The notes under the pieces are model-generated. The model was not told the DNA's origin. It saw only the letters and a list, made by a program, of their open reading frames with translations, and did no database searches. A program made the position numbers and the translations under genes. A DNA stretch of 61,909 bases from Conidiobolus incongruus B7586 (Eukaryota > Entomophthoromycota > Entomophthoromycetes > Entomophthorales > Conidiobolaceae), in the NCBI GenBank assembly GCA_000697335.1, contig JNEM01007302.1, forward strand, positions 1 through 61,909. The letters run 5' to 3'. Of the stretch, positions 38,501 to 49,157 are shown piece after piece (the first letter of the stretch is position 1; each line of letters begins with the position of its first letter).

Positions 38501-38860
38501 AATTTCTTATTATTTCAAATTTAAGATAATAAATCAAAAATCCACCATTATAAATAATTTGCAAAAGATATTAATATCACAATGATAAAATCAAAAAATA
38601 GATGTTTACTATTTTATATATGATATATACCTGATATTATTTCTAATATCTATTTATGAATTTTTTTATATTCCCTTAACTAAAAATTTCTTATATTTTT
38701 TGTGTCTAGGTCCTATATATATTTTCCTGAATAAGGATAATTTAGCCTTTTATTGATAATCAACTCATAGTTAAACCTGATAAATATTAAATCAATAAAA
38801 ATAAAATACCTTATTTAAATAACTCAGTATTTGTATTAAGATATATATATATATATAAGT
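35571..38860 (-). pseudogene. Acyl-CoA synthetase pseudogene I, old and split by a transposable element
   Basis: Exon 4 (near 35585-35625, CTAAATTTGTCGTCCCAAGC on the - strand) and exon 3 (near 35665-35740) are recognisable. Exon 2 is scattered over 35750-37251 in all frames, with pieces such as SNQNSPVAII, FKLSQ and the DKIYHRHTN-like counterpart of the VTDKPYPRG region. At 37252 it stops in the middle of the LDLACSYH motif. It resumes at about 38532 with the next codons (WWI, then IISGIYHI and EYKKIHKQ-like text) and reaches intron 1 and the end of exon 1 (donor at about 38809). It is much more decayed than C-G. The 1.28 kb in between is the element listed separately. Confidence 0.8.
37252..38531. 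mobile_element. 1.28-kb AT-rich non-autonomous element with degenerate terminal inverted repeats
   Basis: It interrupts pseudogene I, so both borders are fixed by the coding homology on each side. The left end (TATTACTCTATAATTTAAAT, then AATGGGAATTTTTT) aligns with the reverse complement of the right end (TATTATCTTAAATTTGAAAT, then AATAAGAAATTTTTT) over about 40 bp at roughly 75%. TA can be read at each border, which allows a TA target duplication but is weak evidence in this AT background. It has no open frame of note. A second copy starts at about 61125. The two copies agree over the full overlap (at least 780 bp) with many substitutions, so the family is old. Confidence 0.75.
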
Positions 38861-40370
38861 AAGTTTTATAATATCACCCAAATTTTAAATATTTTTAAAA
38901 ATTCTGGTTTCAATAGTATTAGTTAAATTGGTAACTTATTTTACTAATATAGTTATTTTAATAGCTATATTTTAAAATTAATTATTCATTGTATTTTGGT
39001 AGTTAAACCAATATTATTTCTATTTTAAGCTGGCTTTGTTAGTCTATAATGAAAGGATACTTTTTGTTCACTTTATTTTCTATATTAATTTATATTTAAA
39101 TCCAATGTTATTCATTTAAATAATTATTTAAACCCAAAAGTAATAAAGATAGAAGGAAGTTTTTGTATATATTTTATTACAATGCCTCAACAGTAAGTTT
39201 TTAAACATATAGTCCCAATATATTAAAAGGCAGGATTAATAAATAATTTATTAACTTATATTTTGAGTACTTTTCTAACTATAATCTTTATTTATAAAAC
39301 TTAATATAAAAACACAACAATAGCATTATTAAATCTAATTTTTTATTTCATAACATTTTTTTTGAGTTTTTGAATATAATAGACTTGCAATTTATCATTT
39401 TATACTATGATAGTGTTCTTAAATAAATAATCAAATGATATTTTTAATACCCTCCCCATTTAGATAAAGAATAATGATAGTCTTGATGCTAACCAGTTTT
39501 ATATTCGTCATTTCTATTAGACACTATATAATATCAAATGTGATACATAGTTAATATCAAATTTATTAGGAATTTAATTCAAACACTTCAATCAATGAAA
39601 TTAAAAAAATTTAAAAATCATATAATATTGAATTGAATATGTGAGTGTATACCTTTAAGCCCACATTATTAGAAATGAGCAATGAAAAAATTCAAATACT
39701 CCATTTGATTGACTACATGGACATTTTAGATTTTTCAATGCTGTCCCGAAAATAACCTTTAATTGAATATCTAACTATATTAAGACAAATTTTATTGTAA
39801 AATGTATACTCAAATATTATCACCTCGCTAATAAATTTCATTTTATTTAATAAAAATAATTGTTGCATCCATTTATCTAGATAGTTAGTAAACTTTAAAT
39901 ATATGAGACTGATCAATATAATTTAGAATTACTTTTTTCAGTTTATGTTTTTAATAGCAGTATTAAGTATTCTGTTCATTTCGTTTTCATATATTTGAAA
40001 CTCAAAAAATTAATATTATATCTTGAATTTTGTACCATTATTCTGATCAAAAACTTAAAAGTTGATTATTTATATGATTTTCTCCATTTTAAGATAAATT
40101 TCCACCTTATTAGATATCATATATTAATGTCAATTTAATATCAAATCGTAATTGTTTTTAGTCCAACTTATGAAGAAGTTATTCTGGTCTAAATCCAAGA
40201 CTTATATAGTATATTAATTAAAATCCTCTCTCAATTACATTTTTATCTTACATTCTGTAATAATTTTCTCCAACTATGATCATTAAAATAATTCATAAGA
40301 TCTCATAATTTTTCAATAGCTGTGGATAATGTGATTCAATTTATACTTGGATATTTGGTTGTTATTAAAT
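38861..40370. other. AT-rich intergenic DNA
   Basis: No gene recognised. A short - strand open frame at 39713-39916 has no features that support it. Confidence 0.45.
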
Positions 40371-40374
40371 AACA

Positions 40375-40599
40375 ATGAGTTATATCAATATTAAACTATC
40401 TTATAACTTTAACAAATCAATTTCATTGGCAGTTAACTTCTATCAAGATAACACTTTAAACTATCAAACTAGAGCAGCTTTTATGTCAAAATATTGTCAG
40501 TCACATATTTTTAAATCTACCTTTCGGAGCAAAAAATTGAAAATATTAATAATCCAACTTGATCCAGACAATCAAAAAGGGGAAATTAATTTTTATTAA
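40375..40599 (+). CDS. Small hypothetical open reading frame
   Basis: A 74-residue frame (MSYINIKLSYNFNKSISLAV...) in a patch slightly richer in GC than its flanks, 0.2 kb from the 3' end of the RAB3GAP1 gene on the opposite strand. I do not recognise it, and it has no visible domain or signal peptide. It may be a relic exon or chance. Confidence 0.15.
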   Translation: MSYINIKLSYNFNKSISLAVNFYQDNTLNYQTRAAFMSKYCQSHIFKSTFRSKKLKILIIQLDPDNQKGEINFY

Positions 40600-40780
40600 A
40601 ACATATAATAATTATCTATGATGATTTCTATATGAACAAACAATTCAACTTAGAAATCATATCCAGGATTTGACAAAACCTATTTAATTAACTATATAAT
40701 TAGATAATACATATCCAAAAAATTGATTATATATTATAATTGATTTGAAAGCTGTCAACATTATAAATTAATAATTATAA

Positions 40781-43700
40781 TTAGTAATAAGCTGTGTTGT
40801 TAGCGATCATATCCACCATCCTAAATTCGCTATCCTTAATTTCTATGTACATCCTGTACCAGAGGGGCGATGACAGTATATGCGGCAATTCCAGGAGTGA
40901 GATAGGTACTTGAAGGATGAACTCTCGCTTGAAAGGTTTTGGAAAGCTGACGGTGGAGGATTCCAGGTAACTCGATTGGTATAATGGCGGGGGTTGGGAT
41001 ATCATGCTTTTGGCGAGTGCTGAATCAGTTTCCCAACGGTTTGCTATTCAAAATTAGTTTTATTATATGAAGTAATTTTAGAATCCAATTACCTTGTTGT
41101 GAAAACAGTTGGTAAACGGCCCCTCTTTCGTCTCCTTCCTCAAGTTTAGTAAATTGAAGACGAATATTGGTATCGGATGATAAATTCGATTTAGAATTGA
41201 TATTAGATTGGTTACTTGATTCCATATTCTTCTCAATAGTTAGTAATTTGTTAGCTAATTCAAATCGTCCTCCAAACTTTTTTGAAAATAATTAATATTT
41301 GATTAATACATATTATGTGATTAATTTACCTTATGTAGTAATGATACAGCTCTACCTAAATATAATTCAGCATCTTGAATTTGATTGAGTAAAGGTTCTA
41401 ACTGCGTTATGTCAACGCTAATCAAATAATTAACAATATAAATTAATACAATGATTATAATAATTTACTCAGTATGATACCAAGGGAAAGAGATGATGGT
41501 ATCTGCTAACTTGGTTAACGATTCCTTGACAACTGTGAATTTGTCTAGTACTTCAGGAGGCAAACTCTTCATCAAAACCTCGTAAGCGATGATGAATTGA
41601 GTGGATAGTAAACTTTAAAAGAGTTAATTTGTGAAAATAGTAATAAACGGATTGATTATTTACTGTTGATACACTTCAAACTCCGACAAGTTTTCCAAAA
41701 AATGAAGAGCCTATGGTATGAATCAGTTGAATAAAATATTATAATTTGCTAGTTAGTTTTAGTTACCTTTTCACCTTCAGATATAAAGTCGAAAAGGGGT
41801 TTCTGTTTAGATACTGGGATACGTTTGCATGATTTCCAAATTTGAAGCCAAATATTGTTAGGTTCCATCATACGAACACTAAGTCTACCTTTGGGCTGAC
41901 TAGGATCGCTACCCGGTGTACCTGGTTCCTCAATCCAATCTCTTGGCGAGTACCATCTGAGAAAATCACCAAGTACACAATTGGGATTTGCTGCTTTGAA
42001 GGCCTCCATATCTAATAAACGTAATTAGTAATCCAACGAACTAATCTAAATATAAAAATACCTGATTTGAGTTGCGAGCATTGCATTTTAGCACGAATTT
42101 GGGTTGCTTCTTCGGATGTACCCATCTGTTCGAACAGTTCAGCTTGTTCTGTTATCATATCTTCAGTCATTACACCAGGGTCCTGAAGTTTGGATGAGTG
42201 TTTGGCAATGAATTAAATAAAAAATTAAAATACCTGAGTTTGGGGAACCCAAATTTCATCGGTTCCGTTCAATAACATCACTCCCTCCAACTTATGCAAT
42301 CCGCCTTCCCTGGCATCTGGATCAGTCAATGCGGCTGAATCAGGAGAGTCTGCGAGATTCCTGCTGAATTTCTGGTGTACGAGGGTTGCTAAACTCTCTG
42401 GAGGTGAGCAACTGCCATTGAGATTAGGTGATACAAAAGAGTCAAAACTTGAAGGAACTTGCAAATTGACAAAGCTTTCTGCTTGAAAGCTATTGCGATG
42501 AGAAGCAGATATATTACTCGAAGCTGACTGCTGTATGGGTGCGGATTTCTTAGGCTTTGGAATCGAAATGCTTTTAGGTTCTATTTTCTCAATACTGCCA
42601 GCACTGGTAGTGTGAATTGGAGATTCTGGAGAAAGAGCACTTTCATTCAAGCTATTTGTGAGGGAACGCGAGTCAATATGCTCGGGACTGAGTACCATAT
42701 CACCCAATGATTTGGCCACTAACGTATCCAATTCTTTCGTGGGAGCTTTGGAACTGTTATATTGTTTTTCCCTATGAATACAGTAGTTGAGCATGGAAAG
42801 TTTTTGATGAATGATACAGTATCTATGATCGACATCCCAAGGACTATCATTCTTTTGAATTCCTGGAATCATCTTCTTATCTTCCCAGTAGTTTCTGATC
42901 TTGCTGAGGAATTGGTTCCATGCAACCTTCAAAAATGAGCGAAGATTGGATGATCGAAAGTTAGATGTACTCGAGGTAGAGGCTAAGCATTGATAAAATA
43001 GTTTGTGCAGTAATGACTGATATGGAACTGCACGTGATTGCTGAAGTAACAGTGGGAGATCCTGAGGTGCTGGAGGCTTATTAGTTGATGGAGTGATCTC
43101 AGTAATATTGAAAGATGAGTTAAATAGTCCATCTAGCATAGAATAAATTATGTCAATGTCAACCATGCTGTATCGGTTCCAGTGTGTAAGAGTGGAAGGA
43201 TCCATATTAGATCCTCGAAGTTGCTGAGGACTGGCAGGATCTAGAACTTGATCGTCTCTGAAACCCACACTATCGCGCCCATTGGAAGAGTCTTGCCTCG
43301 ACGTTGAGTGATAAGAAAATGGATTTTCACCTTCCATCTGGAATACGAACGAGCTCTCCTGCTCCAATGGCCAGCAGTTGACAGCCTCTTTTAGAACTGC
43401 GGTCAATAAGGCCCATTCGCTATGCTTGTGATGGAACTGACAAGCAATCAAAAAGCTGCTCGCTTGAGATGGATGGAAATCAAGATCTGGAGAGTGGGGA
43501 TCGATGAAAGAATGAGAAGATTGAGGGAACTGAGTTAATAAAAATATAGCTTTGAGAGGATCACATGAAGGACCCCAAGCTAACGAAGGGGGCTTCGACA
43601 AGCTGGTGGGAAAACTACCAGGAATATGTGGAGTATATTGGGCTCTGGGTTTGGGATGAGGCGATAAAATCGAATCAACATCATTCCAACTCATGTCCGC

Positions 43701-44981
43701 CGGTATATCCAAACTGTATGTGATTTCAGCTGAGATGAGCGCCTTTCCCCGCAAAGAACCGTCCAAATCATACCCTTTAACAGCTGACCTAGAGCTCAAT
43801 CTATCAGAAGAAGTGTGGATATCATTTAGATTTCGCGCCAGGTCGCTGGAGAAGTGACTAGAGTTAGGGGACATGAACTGAAAATTCTCTCTAAAGAACT
43901 GAAGAATGCCTTTAGACTGATGAATTAAATAGTTGGGCACCTGATGCGTATGAAAACTACGAATCTTAACTTGAAGTTCAAACTCTAACTCTTCATCAAA
44001 TCCAGCGCCGGTTTTGGCGGTTTGTGGATTCCATGTCTGAGGAGGCAGATGTAAATAACCTGTCACTAACAATCTCCAACTAGATCCTGATGGCACTAAG
44101 ATTGGAATACCATACAGACCCAGATGTTGGAAAGCAAGTACACCTGCAGAAATCAAACTACGGGACACTGTTGGGGAAATCTTTTGAGGTAAAAAGCAGG
44201 GACCGCTACTTTGATCAATCATATTCACTGATTTTGGATCAATTTTCTCATGGATAAAATAGGAAGAAAAATTAGAGTGGGAGTTGAAGGAAAAGCTAGT
44301 AGGGTATAGAAAGATAAAGTGAGACAATCCTGTCCAGCGATGTAACAGATGGAAAGGGTCTTCCTGACCATGGTCACGACTGAGCACAGAATGTGGGATA
44401 GAAAAAGGTAAAAATGACCCATCAATCATTGTTTCGTATTCGGGTGATGCAAATCCTGGCAAACTAGAAAATACTTCATTACTTTTAGGTGAAGCATTGT
44501 TTTCAGAATTGGTATCTTTATAAAATTGATAATAATGTACACCATAATTTTGATCATCAACAGTTAAATATTTTACCAATTTTTCGTGCTTATTAGAATC
44601 AAACAAACTACCAGTTTTAAGAGTGGAATTGGGTTTGGAAACTTCCGAATGAATAGATTGGGACTCTACCTCATCCTTTAAAGAAATAGGGGAATTTGGT
44701 AAATTTTCCTTTTCTTTGAACCAGTCACTAAATATCTCTTCCAGTAAACTGGTTAAACGCTCCCAGTGGGATGCGGTTGTATAGTCCACCATTTCAAAGT
44801 ATTCTTCCTGCTTCTCTCCGCCCACGCTCACCTCGCTGTTGAGGCTCAGAGACGGCGGTGATGCGCTCTCACTACCCTGGTCATTTAAAGGACTGCTTTT
44901 CAAGCTATAAAAAGGACTGGATTTGGACGGAGACACTCTGCCCAAATTAATAGAAGGAAAATTTTTTGGGGTCGAGTTCAT
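40781..44981 (-). CDS. RAB3GAP1: Rab3 GTPase-activating protein catalytic subunit orthologue, 8 exons
   Basis: Catalytic subunit of the Rab3GAP complex. In animals, with RAB3GAP2, it acts on Rab3 and as an exchange factor for Rab18, affecting membrane traffic, lipid droplets and autophagy. Exons on the - strand: 44981-42234, 42182-42062, 42011-41767, 41710-41664, 41612-41469, 41417-41330, 41276-41093, 41043-40781; 1,279 residues. Recognition: residues about 59-90 (YFEMVDYTTASHWERLTSLL); about 690-740 (WNQFLSKIRNYWEDKKMIPG, then HQKLSMLNYCI); 917-957 (MTEDMITEQAELFEQMGTS); 958-982 (MEAFKAANPNC then RWYSPRDW); and the C-terminal FKREFILQV and SSPLWYRMYIEI. Arg980 in WYSPRD probably matches the catalytic Arg of the human protein; that is from memory. 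It is longer than human (about 980 aa) because of Ser/Pro-rich insertions in the 2.7-kb first exon. Confidence 0.93.
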
Positions 44982-44999
44982 AGAATTGGTTAGTTCTAA

Positions 45000-46894
45000 A
45001 TTTTATCATAAATAACATTTAAATAAATTCTATAGTAATTAATGAAATTTAATTGATTACAAACCTCAAATTTATATTTTATAATAACGCCTTATGAATA
45101 ATAACTATTATTATTATTATTATTACTATTTACAATATATATTTACAATATAAAATAACTAATGGACGATAGTTAATAATGATTATTATATAATATTGAA
45201 TAATAATATAATAAATTTATTTTTGATGGTGATTTTATTTTGTGCGCATTGAATAAATGAAAGAATTATAACTTTTTAAAATTATTAATTTAATAAATTT
45301 TAGAATTTTGGGATTCATTATGTTGGGGTAAATTAATTGTATTCACCCAAAAAAATTTTGATTAGCTAGAAATTATTAACCATATTTATGATTACACTTG
45401 AGATATTATTTAGTCAAAATATTTATATATTTTTATAAAAGTTATACAGTTTATAATGATCTTACAATAAAAATCATTCCATTATCACCATTGAATTTTA
45501 CATCAAAATGAATAAAATTCACCTAATTTTCGAACTGAAAAGTGTTCGATTAATAATAATCTCAACATTACAAAACATTTGATAAATATATTTATTAAAT
45601 AAACTTGATTAATGATTTATTATTAAGTATGACATTTTTTCATGTGAATTTCAATTATATATATATATTGAATTATCCCTTAAAACATTTTAGCTGAATA
45701 GAGTTATTATCAATAAAGGGTTGTAACAGAATATTTTTGAAGACTTGTAGACTTTGACAATTTGAGATTGACAGTTCATTTTGGGATCTTAAGGAAGGCC
45801 TAATAATGTTTAAAATAAAGAATATTAGTAATATTTTTATTATATATCTTATCTCATCTCAATTTGATGCATTATCTGATTTAAATTTAAATCACTTTTT
45901 AAGGTAAAAATTGGGGTGGAAGTTTTAAATAATAATTCTATTGATCTAATGAATGCTTGGATATCAGAGATTGATCATATTGTAATAAATTTCAAAATAA
46001 TTTTATAGTTATTAATAATTATATGTTCAATATCAATTTAAAACTTATTATAATTTAAAAATTTATATAATTTTCGATTATAATAAATTTTGAATTGCTT
46101 TTGGTTAACTGACCTTTTAAATTTCTTTAAAAATTGTATATAATATTGAATTTGCGTTAATTTAGCGAAAGAGTACAGCGGTTATTAAGTTATATTGACC
46201 TAAAAACTGGGTAATGTATTTTATTGGTAATAATGATTTGATTACGTAGAGTTTGAGTCATCTATCAAAAATTCAATAAATACCTCTAAATTTTTAACAA
46301 CTTATGAGCGTTTGGGAAATTTGTACCATATCTCACGTTTCAATGATAATTTGTGACATTATTTTATAATATTGGATACTATAGATTTAACATATATAAC
46401 GATTACAATATAATGTAGATAATTTATTTTAAATAACTGGAAAATATCTTAAATATTGCATAGTCATCGAAATATTAGTATTAATTTAAAGATATATTAG
46501 AGTAAATGAAACCTTTCGCATGATTAATGATCTTGGATGATGTCATGTTAAAATATAATCTATATATTCGATACAAGTTGATGTTATAAACTATATAATT
46601 GACCAGTACACTGAGTAGAGCACCAATATCATAAGACTGCCACATAAGGAATTTTTCACAAGATTCATATTACAATCTTGATATAAGCACCATAGATATA
46701 TATATACTTCGAAAAATATAGCATCTTTAAGTATTAAATAGTAATATATATTAACAATGATCTAAACATTATGAATATTTCATTTCAATTTGAAAATAAT
46801 AATATTGTGTTATATGAATCTATTGTTAAAAATACTTAAAATTGATGTTTTACTTAAATATCATAAGAAATCTATTGTACATTACTTTGAATCA

Positions 46895-46928
<34 letters not shown>

Positions 46929-47150
46929 TGATTCTGCAATTATATATATCTTGACACATTAAGGTTCAACTAGGTATATATTTATTAATATTAAACAACT
47001 CAATATAGAGGATTGATATTGAAAGATATTTTAAAAACTATTCAATCATGCATATTTTATAATAATTATTCAATAATAAATAAATATATAAATTTCTCTG
47101 AAATAATACTAGTATTTTAATTTCTATCAATTGATTGGAAATAAACTGTG
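45000..47150. other. AT-rich intergenic DNA upstream of RAB3GAP1
   Basis: No gene recognised. It contains ATT/TTA microsatellites at about 45108-45127 and 46895-46928. Confidence 0.5.
46895..46928. repeat. (TTA)n microsatellite
   Basis: An uninterrupted trinucleotide run of about 34 bp. Confidence 0.8.
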
Positions 47151-47291
47151 GTTACTTAGCTAGTAACCCGCGCGACCAACTTCATCTCACGATTTATTAC
47201 CTTTTGGAGATATAACCCCGGAATACCAGTCACATCCCTTCAAGGCCTCATTTTTCTGAAGACATAATACACTTCTTTACGCTACCTATGA

Positions 47292-47585
47292 CTAGCTAAT
47301 GGTTTTGAAATAATCATTGTCGGAATACATTTTCATCACTTCTGGCCTTCTGTGAAGCCTATCAAACCACGAGCAAGCAGTTCTCTTCCTTATTAGCAGC
47401 GTTGTACTAGTAATATGGATAGAACCACAAAACAATATAGAGTCTAATGAACTATTAATATCTTTGATAAAAAAACATTTAATTATTAAACTCAACAACA
47501 GATTTTTTTTATTATTGAATCTGATAATATTCAATAAAACCAAAATAATACCCAATATACTATGAATTATCCCATAAAACGTCAA
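47292..47585 (-). CDS. Hydrophobic open reading frame in a GC-richer island, possible membrane-protein remnant
   Basis: A 97-residue frame. It opens with a strongly hydrophobic segment (about residues 4-22, GIIHSILGIILVLLNIIRF), then a second (about 30-40) and third (about 50-63), and ends in a charged loop (RKRTACSWFDRLHRRPEVMK). The helix-loop pattern is compatible with the N-terminal part of a multi-pass protein such as a 7TM receptor. I see no family motif. The GC-richer patch continues past the stop to about 47155 without an open frame, which suggests a broken gene or unrecognised exons. No name is offered. Confidence 0.3.
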   Translation of the reverse strand: MTFYGIIHSILGIILVLLNIIRFNNKKNLLLSLIIKCFFIKDINSSLDSILFCGSIHITSTTLLIRKRTACSWFDRLHRRPEVMKMYSDNDYFKTIS

Positions 47586-47599
47586 TGTTTATGTAGTAT

Positions 47600-49095
47600 A
47601 TTTATGCTTTATTAAGGTAAAATAAAATACTTTTAATTATAAAAACTTGTATTATTTAAAAATATATATTAAAAGATTAATAATTATTCTTTGGAATTCT
47701 CAAGTTGATATTTTTTTAAATATTTTTTAATCACATTCTGGATCTTGACTATATTTCGTTTATCATACTATGCATTTTATCATCATATACAAAGAATTAA
47801 GAATCTTTTCAATCATCATAAAAATAATTAATAAATATAATCAAAATTTTAATATTGAATAAATATGAATATATCAATAATTTAAAATTAATAAAAATAT
47901 AATATACTATATTATTTGATATACTTCATTGATATGTATACAATAATAATTTTGGTTGAAAATATGGATATAGATCAAATTAAGTAGTTTATTTTTTCAA
48001 AACTTTATTTTAAATCTAGCAAATATTTTAAATAGTGATGAATGATATAAATTCATTTAAAATATAATACTTAATATTCTAAATAATTAGATAACATTTT
48101 AATTTATCTTATCATATTATATTAATCTTTAAATTTAAAATGATTGTTATTATATATAATTTTATATCCTGTTTTGTAAAATAAACCAATCATTATATTC
48201 AACAAAAGCTCATGATATATAGCCATATGGAAAAGTTCACAGAATGTTTACAATTCTAAAATGCCGATATTAAACTGTTTGTTAATCAAAAGATGAAACA
48301 AGCAATTTAATATTAAAATTTTAAACTTAGTTCATCCAGTATATAAATGCAAATAATTAAATAATCTGTACTTTTATTGAAATTTGTATTATAGAAAAGA
48401 AACTATAGGGATCTGTTTATGTTTTAATTATCAAGTATTGAAACTTTATTATGATAATTTTTTCAAGATTACCAAATTTTGAATGGTGAATGAAGAAAAC
48501 TTTTTGTCACAACGCATGAATTTAAGTAATGAATACTGATAAATAACTTGAAAGTGATTATGTTTAGTGAATTATGGTCTGATTGTAATAAGTGATTTAA
48601 ATTACGGAATTAAATTTGATAATTTTAATATAATCAATTCAAAGCTAAAAATATCTGTAATTAATTATATAATTTGTTTGTAATACTCTACTATTTTATC
48701 AGAAGAATATATAAAATAGCATTCAATATAAGAAAAATTTATATTACTATTCATAATAAAATTACTTTAAGTATTGATTTATTATTATATTCAGATCCTA
48801 ATTTATTAATATAAATTAGTATAAAATTTTCATAATTAAAATTTGAAATAAAACTTGAAAAAAAAAATGAATATAATTTATATTTATATTTAGCCATATA
48901 ATAATTATAAACATAATTATTTATATATCACGATTTTTTATTATATATCATATGATATTATTTTTAAAAGTCAAAAGTAAAATTAATTTGCATCAAATCA
49001 ATTACTATGTGCAATACATAAATAAAATCTTAATTTTTTTTGTTTAAAACCGAAATCACATGAAATTGGAAAATCTTGGTCAAAGGTTGGATGAG
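47600..49095. other. AT-rich intergenic DNA before synthetase J
   Basis: No gene recognised. Confidence 0.5.
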
Positions 49096-49103
49096 TATAA
49101 ATA
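49096..49103 (+). promoter_or_regulatory. TATA box of synthetase J
   Basis: TATAAATA lies about 55-62 bp before the ATG at 49158, in the context GAGTATAAATAGAG. Confidence 0.55.
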
Positions 49104-49157
49104 GAGTCATGATACAAAAGAAATAGGCTAATTTTTAATATTTTCATTATTGAAATA

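Noticed and set aside
47155-47220. Possible tRNA in the GC-richer patch
   Set aside because: No cloverleaf with a T-arm GGTTCGA-type sequence could be drawn on either strand.
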